Shown: positions 1 through 7,577, counted from the first letter of the stretch. The stretch: 22,425 nt of DNA from Candidatus Bathyarchaeota archaeon (GCA_030613835.1 JAUWLH010000004.1:1-22425), one strand, 5' to 3'. Program-made: numbers and translations. The notes: generated from the letters alone by a model not told the origin.

Positions 1-198
1 GAGATCGGCAGCATCATGTCTGAGCCCCTAGTGTGGGTGAGGTACAACACGACCCTAACCGAGGTAGCTGAACTGATGGAGACAGAAAAGGTGAGTAAAG
101 TCCCCATATTCGGCAATCTATCCAGCGGCCCGGTCCTGCTCGGCATGTACGTGCATGAGAGGAAGGAACCGGAATCGATAGAAGTCAAGAAAGGCTAG
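1..198 (+). CDS. C-terminal end of a CBS-domain protein (partial)
   Basis: The reading frame is open from base 1 and ends in TAG at 196-198, so the gene starts outside the window. The visible residues begin IGSIMSEPLVWV and continue into TTLTEVAELM and KVSKVPIF, the pattern of a CBS repeat (a conserved 'M' segment, a 'sl.ea...m....v..lPV' helix and strand). CBS domains usually occur in pairs and bind adenine nucleotides or S-adenosyl compounds. The tail after the domain is short and charged. The stop codon overlaps the stop of the convergent mtnA gene by 3 bases. The fused or partner domain, if any, cannot be seen, so the specific role is unknown. Confidence 0.75.
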   Translation, partial: EIGSIMSEPLVWVRYNTTLTEVAELMETEKVSKVPIFGNLSSGPVLLGMYVHERKEPESIEVKKG

Positions 199-1340
199 GT
201 CCCGGCGTACTTGAAGCTCGGCGGCAGACCAGGCTGCCCGAAAAGCCAGTAGAAAGCCTCAATGAAAGGGCGCTCTACCAGGCCGTGCTCCGTTATGAAC
301 CCATTTATGAACTTTGCAGGTGTCACGTCGAACGCTGGGTTCCTAGCGTTTGTCCCCTCGGCCGCGACGCGGATAGTGGTGGGCTCGCCCTCCTCATTTA
401 GCCCCCACATCTCGGTGACTTCCCTTGGGTCCCTCTCCTCAATCTCTATATCACCGCCGGTCTTTGTCTGGAGGTCTATAGTCATCCCAGGCGCGGCCAC
501 CCAGAACGGTATCTTGTTCTCGAAGGCCCCCACCGCCTTCTCGTATGTGCCGATCTTGTTAGCAGTGTCGCCGTTGGCGGCTATCCTGTCGGCACCCACG
601 ATGACCATGTCCACCTCACCCCGCTGCATAAAGTACCCTGCGGCGTTATCGGCGATCAGCGCGTAGGGGATTCCCTCCTGCTCCAGCTCCCACGCTGTGA
701 TCCTCGCCCCCTGGCCCCTTGGGCGGGTCTCGTTAACCCACACGAAGACGTCCATGCCTTCCCTGTGAGCCTGCCTGATGGGTGCCAACGCTGTCCCCAT
801 GCCGATATAGGCAAGCGCCCCGGCGTTACAGTGGGTCAAGATCTTGAAGCCGTCCTTGATAAGCTTGGCACCGGCCTTGGCGATGGCCTCGGTCGCCTTG
901 ATATCGTCCTTGAGGATGTACTCGGCCTCCCTGAGTATGCCCTCGACCTTGACCGAGACCTTACCCCACTCCGATGCCTTAAGGCACTTATCCACGGCCT
1001 TGAACAGGTTGGCAGCAGTGGGACGGGTATCGCGTAACGTATCCGCGGCCTCGTTGAGGTAAGCCATGAACTCCTCATCGGGCAAGTCAGCGGCCTCAAG
1101 GGCCGCCTGGGCCATGCCGAAGCCTGCTGCGCAGCCGATGCTCCCAGCGCCGCGGGTGACCATAACCTTGATGGCCCACGCCGTCTCCTTGTGGTCATTC
1201 AAATCAATAATCTCGAAGCTGTGGGGCAGCTTCCTCTGGTCCACCATCTTGACGACGCCTCTCTCGCGCCAGACGGCAAGAACATCTCTCTCTTCCCCAT
1301 CAACCTTGACCTTCATGGGGAAACTAGGTGACTCACTCAC
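195..1340 (-). CDS. mtnA: S-methyl-5-thioribose-1-phosphate isomerase (MtnA, eIF2B-like family)
   Basis: A 381-residue protein of the MtnA/eIF2B-like isomerase family. Family motifs in order: TRGAGSIG near residues 62-69, LRDTRPTAANL near 102, LTHCNAGALA with the catalytic-type Cys at 171, NETRPRGQGARITAWEL near 203-219, and IVGADRIAANGDTANKIG with the catalytic-type Asp at 251. In MtnA these Cys and Asp residues convert methylthioribose-1-phosphate to methylthioribulose-1-phosphate in methionine salvage. Archaeal relatives include ribose-1,5-bisphosphate isomerase, but the TRPTA and TRGAGSIG segments look more like MtnA. The start drawn is GTG at 1340; the in-frame ATG at 1316 is an alternative and neither has a clear Shine-Dalgarno. 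It lies 9 bp behind the Ogg2 glycosylase gene and is probably co-transcribed with it. Confidence 0.85.
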   Translation of the reverse strand: MSESPSFPMKVKVDGEERDVLAVWRERGVVKMVDQRKLPHSFEIIDLNDHKETAWAIKVMVTRGAGSIGCAAGFGMAQAALEAADLPDEEFMAYLNEAADTLRDTRPTAANLFKAVDKCLKASEWGKVSVKVEGILREAEYILKDDIKATEAIAKAGAKLIKDGFKILTHCNAGALAYIGMGTALAPIRQAHREGMDVFVWVNETRPRGQGARITAWELEQEGIPYALIADNAAGYFMQRGEVDMVIVGADRIAANGDTANKIGTYEKAVGAFENKIPFWVAAPGMTIDLQTKTGGDIEIEERDPREVTEMWGLNEEGEPTTIRVAAEGTNARNPAFDVTPAKFINGFITEHGLVERPFIEAFYWLFGQPGLPPSFKYAGT

Positions 1341-1349
1341 TATTATTGT

Positions 1350-2021
1350 CTACTTTAGAACCTTGCCGGTCTTTCTGTACCACATGTAAAGGTCAAGCTC
1401 ACCCGGCTCAAGCCGTAGCTTCTCAGCCACCACGTCAAGCAACTCCTCAATTGCGAGGTACCTCTTCCTCGTCAACCCCTTCTTGCCGTCCTCTTCCAGT
1501 AGCTCGAACTCCCTGAGGTTGTTGAGTATATGCCTGTCAATGATTGCCAGGTCGAAGATCCCGATGTTCCTCAGGTAGTGGCTCCCCTCCTTCCAGCCAA
1601 GCCCCTTGACGTTCTTCACGAGCCACTTCCTAGCCTCCTTGCTGTCATGGAACCCCTGTATTGTCTCCTTGATTACAGGGGCCAACGTCCTCGTGTTGTA
1701 GATGTACTCTGATCGCTTGTTGGGGAACCTGTGGCCAGTCTCAACCAGGACCCTCCTGATAGAGTCCTCCGATCCTTCAAGGAGCACTTTGCCTAGGCAG
1801 AGGGCGTCAACGCATTTCTGGCCCATGACGGCGCTCGCGTAGGCCGTGAGGAGGCAATAGACCAGTTCCTCGTACCATTTGTAGGTATCCATCTCGTGGA
1901 CCTGGCGGAACTCCTCCATCCTGTCCTCCACCATCCGCTTGACCCTTGGGTCCCGTCTGAGCTCGTTTACGCGTTCAACTAATCCGTTGATGCCTTCGAG
2001 GTTGTCTAGGTTGAGCTGCAT
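1350..2021 (-). CDS. ogg: 8-oxoguanine DNA glycosylase/AP lyase, Ogg2 type
   Basis: A 223-residue helix-hairpin-helix (HhH-GPD) DNA glycosylase of the archaeal Ogg2 (N-glycosylase/DNA lyase) family. The signature is GLGWKEGSHYLRN around residues 140-152, with the catalytic-type Lys at 144, followed by the hairpin and the catalytic-type Asp at 162 in IDRHIL. The protein ends WYRKTGKVLK; a C-terminal lysine is characteristic of Ogg2 enzymes, where it takes part in recognising 8-oxoguanine. Length and motif spacing match the family, so it should be active in base-excision repair. A TATA-like element about 26 bp upstream of the ATG indicates a leaderless mRNA that continues into mtnA. Confidence 0.88.
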   Translation of the reverse strand: MQLNLDNLEGINGLVERVNELRRDPRVKRMVEDRMEEFRQVHEMDTYKWYEELVYCLLTAYASAVMGQKCVDALCLGKVLLEGSEDSIRRVLVETGHRFPNKRSEYIYNTRTLAPVIKETIQGFHDSKEARKWLVKNVKGLGWKEGSHYLRNIGIFDLAIIDRHILNNLREFELLEEDGKKGLTRKRYLAIEELLDVVAEKLRLEPGELDLYMWYRKTGKVLK

Positions 2022-2042
2022 AATCCAGAGAAGACAGGGTAC

Positions 2043-2050
2043 GATTTAAG
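2043..2050 (-). promoter_or_regulatory. TATA-like box of the ogg-mtnA operon
   Basis: On the minus strand the sequence reads CTTAAATC, centred about 26 bp upstream of the ogg ATG at 2021. That spacing predicts transcription starting at or within a base or two of the start codon. This is inferred from spacing and composition only. Confidence 0.45.
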
Positions 2051-2077
2051 ATACTCTCACCGTCTGCGAGGATGGCT

Positions 2078-2085
2078 CTATAAGA
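2078..2085 (+). promoter_or_regulatory. TATA-like box of the gins-mcm operon
   Basis: CTATAAGA is centred about 27 bp before the GINS ATG at 2109, fitting a leaderless transcript. A second, better A/T match (CATATAAATG, 2090-2099) lies closer to the start and would place initiation inside the gene, so the first box is preferred. Confidence 0.45.
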
Positions 2086-2108
2086 ATGTCATATAAATGT
2101 GAGACATT

Positions 2109-2630
2109 ATGAGCCGGCAGCCCAGCCTAGAGCATGAGAATAATATCGTCAGATGTAAAGCGTTGAGGAACATACCCGAGGTAGTTATCGTAGGGTACAA
2201 GTTCGACGCAGTTGAGGAGAAACGGGATTTCAACACATACTACTGGGTAGCAAGGCAGCTGATCCAGAACGGACTGGCTGAACTCGTCGATGAGACCCTG
2301 TCAACCAATGAGTGGACCCAGATCCACTTCAAGGAGAGGATAAATCCCGCCGGACCACCGGGCCCCCTCGTGGATGATTTCTATGAGAAGGCGTATCAGT
2401 CCTTCACATCGGCAAGGGATAGTAACGAGCCCGAGAATCTGCAGAACAGGATGAAGGCTCGTTTCAGGGACATTCTTGAGTCAAGGATCAACAGGATTAC
2501 AAGGCAGGCCACAGCACAGGCAGATTCACCCACCAGGGTACTACAGCAAAGTGAGACTGCCCTATATACAGACGTTCACCGGATAGTCTCGAAGTGGCGT
2601 GACACAATGCTAGAGCTGGGTGAGGAGTAA
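2109..2630 (+). CDS. GINS complex subunit, Gins23-like
   Basis: A 173-residue protein directly upstream of MCM. The N-terminal part (IVRCKALRNIPEVVIVGYK, residues 13-31) resembles the small beta-rich B domain that opens Psf2/Psf3-type (Gins23) subunits. It is followed by a helical segment YYWVARQLIQNGLAELVDE and a long helical C-terminal A domain ending in an acidic tail. GINS activates the MCM helicase and links it to Cdc45/GAN and polymerase in the replisome. The identification rests on the domain order, the length and the tight coupling to mcm: the TAA stop and the mcm ATG overlap as TAATG. Gins51 starts with the A domain instead and is less likely. Sequence similarity alone is weak. Confidence 0.72.
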   Translation: MSRQPSLEHENNIVRCKALRNIPEVVIVGYKFDAVEEKRDFNTYYWVARQLIQNGLAELVDETLSTNEWTQIHFKERINPAGPPGPLVDDFYEKAYQSFTSARDSNEPENLQNRMKARFRDILESRINRITRQATAQADSPTRVLQQSETALYTDVHRIVSKWRDTMLELGEE

Positions 2631-4675
2631 TGGCTAGACAGGAATCCATGGAACAGGCGTTCACTCGGTTCATCGAGGACCACGAGAACGACGAGGGAGA
2701 GCTTGTTTACGAGCATGCCATCAGCGAGATGGTGGTCAAGGGCGAAAAGAGCCTGATAATCAACTTCACGGACTTATACGGCTTCGACGCCGAGCTGGCG
2801 CGAATGGTACTGGACGACCCTGAGACCCACTCCGCAATTTTCACTTCGGTCGTGAGGAGCAAGCTCAGGACCAGGGACCCGCTTTTCGCTGAGAGCCTTG
2901 ACTGGGTCAACATCAGATATAGGAACCTCCCTGCAGGTACCCCGTTAAGGAAAATAGGTTCAGCTCACATCAGCCACCTCGTCATGGTCCAAGGAATTAT
3001 CGTGAGAGCTTCATCAGTCACCCCACTGGTTGTCAGGGCCACATTCAGGTGCTCTGTTTGCGGCGAGTTAAACCACCTTGAGCAAAGCGGCCAGACAATG
3101 ATGAAACCCAAAAAGTGCATCTCCTGTGATAACAGGAAGGGATTCGAGCTTGTGCCCAGGGAGTCTGTGTTCGTCGACTCACAAAAAGTGACCATACAGG
3201 AGAGACCAGAGGACCTCCCACCAGGTCAGCTTCCGCGATCAGTTAACGTGGAGCTAAAGGACGACATCGTTGACATCGCCCGGCCGGGTGACAGGATTAC
3301 TATCACTGGATTCATAAAGCTACTACCACGGTATGGCAGGGGAGGAGAACTCCGTACCTTCGACCTCAACATCGAAGCCAGTTACTTAGATGTAAGCGGA
3401 AGGGACGCCGAGCTTCTCGACCTCTCCCCCGAGGAGGAAGAGGAGATGAGAGCGATAGCGGCAGACCCGTTCGTTCACCAGAATCTACTCAATAGCATTG
3501 CGCCCAGCATCTATGGGCACGATTACATCAAGCAAGCCGTCCTCTACCTGCTCCTCGGAGGAGTAAGCAGGGAGCGAGAGGACGTCAGGATCAGGGGAGA
3601 CATCAACGTGCTCCTCGTAGGAGACCCAGGCACCGCGAAGAGCCAGATGCTCAACTACGCGGCAAGGGTAGCCCCCCGTGGCTTGATGACCACTGGAAGG
3701 GGAAGCACGGCAGCGGGACTCACAGCAGCAGTCGTTAAAGAGGGCGGCACGGGAAGCTTTGTCCTTGAGGCAGGGGCTCTAGTCCTCGCGGACAAGGGAG
3801 TCTGCTGTATCGACGAGATGGATAAGATGAGGGAGGAGGACAGAGGCGCGATACACCCAGCCATGGAGCAGCAGATCGTGCCCATCGCCAAGGGAGGTAT
3901 CGTGGCAACCCTGAACGCCCGCTGTAGTATACTGGCAGCGGCGAACCCCACCCTCGGCAGGTACAACCCGTACCAGACCATTGGACAGAACATCACGCTT
4001 CCAGTCACCCTACTCAGCAGGTTCGATCTCATATTCGTCCTCAGGGACATACCGGACAACCAGTTGGACACCCAGATCGCGGCGCATATACTCAACCTAG
4101 CCAGGGACCAGACCTTATTATCACCGCCGCTTGATATGGTGACTATGAAAAAGTATATCAGTTTCGCAAAGACCATCAACCCGGTCCTGACGCAGGAGGT
4201 CATTGATAGGTTCCAGGATTATTACATCAAGATGAGGAACGCCAGTATCGAGGGCGGAGAGGCATCAGCCATATCAATCACGGCGCGTCAACTTGAGGCG
4301 CTGATCAGGCTATCAGAGGCCAGGGCGAGGGCGCACCTGAGGGAGACCATTATGATCGAGGACGCCGAGGCAGTCATCAACCTGACCCAGAAGAGCCTTG
4401 AGCAGGTGGGCATCGACATGGCGACTGGACAGATAGACATAGATATCCTGTACACGGGCAAGCCCAGGAGCCTACAGAACCAGCTGCAGAAAGTCCTCCA
4501 AGTCATCAATGATATGGAGCGCATCAGCGGCTCGGTGAAGGAGAGCGACATGTATGAGACGTTGTCAACCGACTACGGCATCAACAGGAGCGAGGGAGCC
4601 AGATTCATTAGCATGCTGATGAGGGATGGCACCATCTATATGCCAAGACCAGGATACTACCGACGCGCCGACTAG
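2630..4675 (+). CDS. mcm: Replicative DNA helicase MCM
   Basis: A 681-residue archaeal minichromosome maintenance helicase, the ATP-driven 3'-5' motor at the replication fork. The N-terminal domain has a zinc site, CSVC followed after 18 residues by CISC (about residues 143-167), inside an OB fold. The AAA+ core contains Walker A GDPGTAKSQML near 329-339, Walker B VCCIDEMDKM near 388-397, sensor 1 AAANPTLGRYNP near 437-448 and an arginine-finger segment LLSRFDLIF near 461. The last about 80 residues form a winged-helix-like tail. No intein is present and the length is typical. The start ATG overlaps the GINS stop (TAATG), with GGTGAGGAG just upstream as a ribosome binding site, so the two proteins are co-translated partners. 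Confidence 0.97.
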   Translation: MARQESMEQAFTRFIEDHENDEGELVYEHAISEMVVKGEKSLIINFTDLYGFDAELARMVLDDPETHSAIFTSVVRSKLRTRDPLFAESLDWVNIRYRNLPAGTPLRKIGSAHISHLVMVQGIIVRASSVTPLVVRATFRCSVCGELNHLEQSGQTMMKPKKCISCDNRKGFELVPRESVFVDSQKVTIQERPEDLPPGQLPRSVNVELKDDIVDIARPGDRITITGFIKLLPRYGRGGELRTFDLNIEASYLDVSGRDAELLDLSPEEEEEMRAIAADPFVHQNLLNSIAPSIYGHDYIKQAVLYLLLGGVSREREDVRIRGDINVLLVGDPGTAKSQMLNYAARVAPRGLMTTGRGSTAAGLTAAVVKEGGTGSFVLEAGALVLADKGVCCIDEMDKMREEDRGAIHPAMEQQIVPIAKGGIVATLNARCSILAAANPTLGRYNPYQTIGQNITLPVTLLSRFDLIFVLRDIPDNQLDTQIAAHILNLARDQTLLSPPLDMVTMKKYISFAKTINPVLTQEVIDRFQDYYIKMRNASIEGGEASAISITARQLEALIRLSEARARAHLRETIMIEDAEAVINLTQKSLEQVGIDMATGQIDIDILYTGKPRSLQNQLQKVLQVINDMERISGSVKESDMYETLSTDYGINRSEGARFISMLMRDGTIYMPRPGYYRRAD

Positions 4676-4710
4676 TTTCACCCATCCCCCACCTATTTTC
4701 ATCATCGTTC

Positions 4711-4720
4711 TACTTTTTAT
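4711..4720 (+). promoter_or_regulatory. TATA-like box for the toroid-protein gene
   Basis: TACTTTTTAT is centred about 27 bp upstream of the ATG at 4743, again fitting a leaderless transcript independent of mcm. Confidence 0.45.
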
Positions 4721-4742
4721 CTGAAAAACCAGACCTTGATGT

Positions 4743-5702
4743 ATGGGCATCCAAGAGTTCCTCCAGCATGACCCAATCCCCTACTTGGAGTCATCGGAGG
4801 ACCCGTGGGTAAAGTACAACCTCAAGTTGTTACAGGGCAAAGATGGCTCCAAAGAATTCGAGGAGCTCTCAACAGACCCAAGAATACAATTCCTAATAGA
4901 TGAGTGCATCCGGTGGCCCGACCCACCCATCAAGCGACACAACGACGCAAAACACCCCATCCACAAGATAGAGCTGCTTGCAGACCTAGGACTGGACAAG
5001 AGGGACAAGTGGATCAACGCCATCAGCAACCTAATCATGGAGAACAGAACAGAGGACGGCTATTTCGCCTCAAAGGTGGAGATACCTGAGAGATGGGGAG
5101 GCAAGGACACATGGACAATGGAGTGGATGCAGTGTGACTCACCTATTCTGCTGTATTCGCTTCAGAGATTCGGAGTAGAGGATGAGTTCACGGACGAGGC
5201 ATCGAGGACAATGATCTGGAACGCCGAGAACAATGGGTGGAGATGCAGGAGCAGCCTCCCCAAGTTTAGGGGCCCGGGCAGGAAGAACGACCACTGCCCG
5301 TACGGCAACCTGATAACATTGAAAGCCCTGAGCCTGGGCAAGTATAGTGGCACCGAGGCCGTCAGGAATGGCATTGACTCGCACATTCTGCACTGGGAGA
5401 ACAGGTCGGGCAATAAGATTTACATGTTCGGTATAGGCTCCACATTTAAGAAGATCAAGTACCCCAACGTGTGGTTTGATATCCTCCACGTAATCGATGT
5501 CCTGAGCAGGTACACATACGCGAGGGAGTACGACGAGTTCTGGGAGATGTGGGACATTATTAAGGGCAAACAGCAGCCAGAGGGAGGCTTCATACCAGAA
5601 TCGATCTGGAGGACGTGGAGCGAGTGGAATTTCGGTCAGAAGAAGGAGCCCTCGCCTTGGATGACAATGAGGATTGCCCAGATAGCAGACAGGCTGGGAT
5701 GA
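4743..5702 (+). CDS. Alpha/alpha-toroid protein, prenyltransferase/squalene-cyclase-like
   Basis: A 319-residue soluble protein with no signal peptide or membrane segment. It opens FLQHDPIPYLESSEDPWVKY, the 'DP..wLLe..nPsVrY' start of a family of stand-alone squalene-cyclase-like toroid proteins. Further repeats include NRTEDGYFASKV near residue 100, MQCDSPILLYSLQRFG near 129, CPYGNLITLKALSLG near 186 and GKQQPEGGFIPESIW near 277; alternating helix pairs separated by Gly/aromatic turns are typical of the fold. The DxDD acid motif of squalene-hopene cyclases is not seen, so cyclase activity is not supported. Members of this family are often mislabelled as 'nitrogen fixation protein NifH'; there is no P-loop or Fe-S cysteine pattern here. 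The substrate is unknown. It has its own promoter and no obvious operon partner. Confidence 0.65.
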   Translation: MGIQEFLQHDPIPYLESSEDPWVKYNLKLLQGKDGSKEFEELSTDPRIQFLIDECIRWPDPPIKRHNDAKHPIHKIELLADLGLDKRDKWINAISNLIMENRTEDGYFASKVEIPERWGGKDTWTMEWMQCDSPILLYSLQRFGVEDEFTDEASRTMIWNAENNGWRCRSSLPKFRGPGRKNDHCPYGNLITLKALSLGKYSGTEAVRNGIDSHILHWENRSGNKIYMFGIGSTFKKIKYPNVWFDILHVIDVLSRYTYAREYDEFWEMWDIIKGKQQPEGGFIPESIWRTWSEWNFGQKKEPSPWMTMRIAQIADRLG

Positions 5703-5821
5703 TCTCTAAACAATAAACGGCTACATCATGCTAAGCAGAATTGAAAAAACCGGCTTTACTCCTAATTAACTAGACACTGGGATGAGAAAGACGAGGTAGA
5801 TGAAAATGGAGCTCGCTCTTT

Positions 5822-6031
5822 CTAGGTTGACAACGAAAACACTGCGACGTTGGTGTTCGGTGAGAACAACTTGAAATTCATGAAAAGCGTTTCCTGTTTA
5901 ACTTGAGAAGTAGATGTCTCGGTTTCTCCTGAGCTACAACATCCTTTTCCACCACAATTCCCACAGTTCATACTGGATTCTATGGCTATGGTGGAATAAA
6001 GGTTACGTGCGCGTGTTCCAATAAATGCCAT
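5822..6031 (-). CDS. Small Cys-rich protein of unknown function
   Basis: A short reading frame of 69 residues when started at the ATG at 6031 (in-frame ATGs at 6040 and 6049 are alternatives). It contains the compact cluster MNCGNCGGKGCCSSG: five cysteines within 11 residues, arranged CxxCx4CC, flanked by an N-terminal stretch GTRARNLYSTIAIESS and a polar Ser/Thr tail. The cluster could hold a metal or an Fe-S centre, but no known family is recognised. Support for a real gene is a minus-strand TATA-like box (AATATAATC, 6058-6066) at a suitable distance. The frame stays open upstream into the threonine aldolase gene, which weakens that support. It is the only candidate gene in the 362-bp gap between the toroid gene and the aldolase; 5703-5821 shows nothing else I can support. 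Confidence 0.4.
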   Translation of the reverse strand: MAFIGTRARNLYSTIAIESSMNCGNCGGKGCCSSGETETSTSQVKQETLFMNFKLFSPNTNVAVFSLST

Positions 6032-6057
6032 AAGCAACATAGACACCATTATTTTTC

Positions 6058-6066
6058 GATTATATT
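6058..6066 (-). promoter_or_regulatory. TATA-like box for the small Cys-rich frame
   Basis: On the minus strand AATATAATC is centred near 6062, predicting initiation near 6036, just before the ATG at 6031. It overlaps the TTG start of the divergent threonine aldolase gene. Confidence 0.3.
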
Positions 6067-7093
6067 GGTTGAGAAGAACCTTGATTTTAGAAGCGACACG
6101 GTGACATGGCCCAGCCCAGAGATGAGACAGGCAGCAGCAGAGGCAATGGTAGGAGACATGGGGTACGGGGAGGATCCCTCGGTGAACGAGTTGGAGAGGC
6201 TGGCGGCGGAGAAGCTGGGAAAGGAGGCCGCCCTGTTCGTTACAAGCGGGCACCAGGGCAACGCGGTGGCGATACTGGCGCAGACCAAAAAAGGGGACGA
6301 GATCATACTAGAGACAAGGAGCCACATCTACAGCATGGAGAAAGGACACTGGGCGGTAATCGGAAGCCTAGTGCCGAGACTCATCAAAGGAGTGGACGGG
6401 TTTCTCCCTTCAGAACAAATCAGATCCAATATCCACGGAGGCATCAAGGACAGTTTTAGGACAAGCCTCCTATGCAACGAGAACACGAACCTAGCTGCAG
6501 GTGGAACAGCCATCCCCATCAAACAGATGAAGACGATGTATGATACAGGCAAGGAGCTCGGGTTACAGGTTCACACCGACGGCGCGAGGGTGTTCAACGC
6601 GGCCACAGCGTTAGGCGTGGACGTGAAGGAGATAGCGAGGCATGCGGACACAGTTCAGTTCTGTCTCAGCAAGGGCCTCGCGGCGCCTGTGGGCTCAATG
6701 GTTGTTGGACCCCAGGAGGTCATAGACCACGCAAAGAGTTTCAGGAGGATGTTGGGAGGAAGTATGAGGCAAGCGGGGATAATCGCAGCACCTGGCATCG
6801 TCGCGTTGACGAAGATGGTGGACAGGTTGCAGGAGGACCACGACAACGCCGCTTACCTCGGTGAGGGGCTTGAGAAACTTGGTTTCAAGCTGAGTTACCT
6901 CGTGAAAACAAACATGGTTTTCGTTGACTTAACAAGTGTTGGATGGGGAAAGGATGAGTGGGTCGATGCCTGCGCCAAGAGCGGCTTCAAGACAGGAGTG
7001 AGGAGCCCAGAGAGGGTGAGGCTGGTAACTCACTATGGTATCGAGAGGGAGGACATTAAGAGGCTTCTGGACGATTTATCATCAACCATCTAA
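6065..7093 (+). CDS. ltaE: Low-specificity L-threonine aldolase (PLP-dependent)
   Basis: A 342-residue fold-type I PLP enzyme that cleaves L-threonine/L-allo-threonine to glycine and acetaldehyde. The N-terminus has DFRSDTVTWPSPEM (residues 7-20), the family signature. GYGEDPSVNELE follows near 33-44, then VTSGHQGNAVAI near 59-70, VHTDGARVFNAA near 169-180, and the PLP-lysine segment FCLSKGLAAPVGS with Lys203. The start is TTG at 6065; there is no in-frame ATG or GTG that would keep the DFRSDTVT motif, and a TTG directly before it gives the usual N-terminus. A possible TATA element (CAATAAATGC, near 6019-6028) would give a short leader. It stands alone between two unknown genes, so its physiological use is probably general glycine/threonine metabolism. 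Confidence 0.9.
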   Translation: MVEKNLDFRSDTVTWPSPEMRQAAAEAMVGDMGYGEDPSVNELERLAAEKLGKEAALFVTSGHQGNAVAILAQTKKGDEIILETRSHIYSMEKGHWAVIGSLVPRLIKGVDGFLPSEQIRSNIHGGIKDSFRTSLLCNENTNLAAGGTAIPIKQMKTMYDTGKELGLQVHTDGARVFNAATALGVDVKEIARHADTVQFCLSKGLAAPVGSMVVGPQEVIDHAKSFRRMLGGSMRQAGIIAAPGIVALTKMVDRLQEDHDNAAYLGEGLEKLGFKLSYLVKTNMVFVDLTSVGWGKDEWVDACAKSGFKTGVRSPERVRLVTHYGIEREDIKRLLDDLSSTI

Positions 7094-7140
7094 CCTCGAC
7101 CCATGTTCACACACCCCTTACCTTCAGTAATAACTGGCAA

Positions 7141-7149
7141 TATTTTTAT
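7141..7149 (+). promoter_or_regulatory. TATA-like box for the DCD-like gene
   Basis: TATTTTTAT is centred about 28 bp before the GTG at 7173. This decides the start: the earlier in-frame TTG at 7149 lies at the edge of the promoter element, so a leaderless GTG start at 7173 is more likely. Confidence 0.45.
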
Positions 7150-7172
7150 TGACCCATTTTCAACACCATCTT

Positions 7173-7424
7173 GTGAGCTACGTCTTCTACTGCACTAACT
7201 GTACTGAGAGGGAGAGCCTCCAGAAGGGAGTCTTCGGCAACTCTTACAAGTACTGGAACAAGGTGCGGAAGATCAAGCGGGGGGACCCCGTTTTCTTGAT
7301 AAACATAAACAAGGGTATCCTCTATGGCCCATTCAGGGCTTCAGGGAAGCCCATGATACACCTAGACCCCTATATATTCATAGAATCAAAACGCAACTAC
7401 CCCGCCCAGATCGAGGTGGAGTAG
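7173..7424 (+). CDS. DCD-like (PUA-superfamily) domain protein, N-terminal part
   Basis: An 83-residue frame beginning VSYVFYCTN. It follows the order of the DCD (development and cell death) domain known mainly from plant proteins: F-C-t-n-T start, the FG element (GVFGNS), VRKIKRGDPVFLINI for the 'V..I.pG.pLFL.n' strand, GILYGPFRA for 'LyGvFea', LDP, and NYPAQIEVE for 'FPAQV.v'. The frame stops at TAG right after the PAQ motif, where a full DCD domain would continue with a P-L-x-E-like segment and a final helix. Those parts are found in the same frame downstream at 7425-7559. DCD-like domains are thought to act in protein or RNA recognition; no function is assigned here. The match is by motif order from memory, not by alignment search. 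Confidence 0.6.
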   Translation: MSYVFYCTNCTERESLQKGVFGNSYKYWNKVRKIKRGDPVFLININKGILYGPFRASGKPMIHLDPYIFIESKRNYPAQIEVE

Positions 7425-7559
7425 GGCAGAGTCATGAAGCTTGACAGGGCTTTCAAGAAGCTAAGGTTCCTGAGGAATGACCTGCCGTGCAGGCTGACGC
7501 CCACCGAGACGGTGAAGGTGCTCGTGGAACTTCTAGAAGAGCAGAACAGTAAACTCTAG
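7425..7559 (+). pseudogene. C-terminal part of the DCD-like protein, after an in-frame TAG
   Basis: After the TAG at 7422-7424 the same reading frame continues as GRVMKLDRAFKKLRFLR and then NDLPCRLTPTETVKVLVELL, ending at TAG 7557-7559. An ATG at 7434 could start a free 41-residue peptide. However, the segment fits the missing C-terminal part of the DCD fold: a K-L-x-x-x-F motif, then 'F.L...q...L..L'. I therefore read it as the second half of one gene interrupted by a single nonsense codon, or a sequencing error. If genuine, two separate polypeptides could also be made from one mRNA. Confidence 0.5.
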
Positions 7560-7577
7560 GTCTGGGCATAACTGGAA

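Noticed and set aside
262..1198. Several open frames on the plus strand and in other frames across mtnA
   Set aside because: They mirror the coding constraint of mtnA, have no recognisable motifs and no promoter or ribosome binding site of their own; the same applies to frames opposite mcm, gltX, fni, ipk, mvk, pyrD and nop5.
4743..5702. Nitrogen fixation protein NifH
   Set aside because: The family is sometimes given this name, but there is no P-loop and no NifH cysteine pattern; the helical repeat pattern fits a toroid protein.
7422..7424. TAG in the DCD-like gene as a pyrrolysine codon
   Set aside because: TAG is the ordinary stop of at least eight genes here (CBS gene, mtnA, ogg, mcm, ino1, gltX, nop5, albA), so it is not reserved as a sense codon, and no pyl genes are in view.
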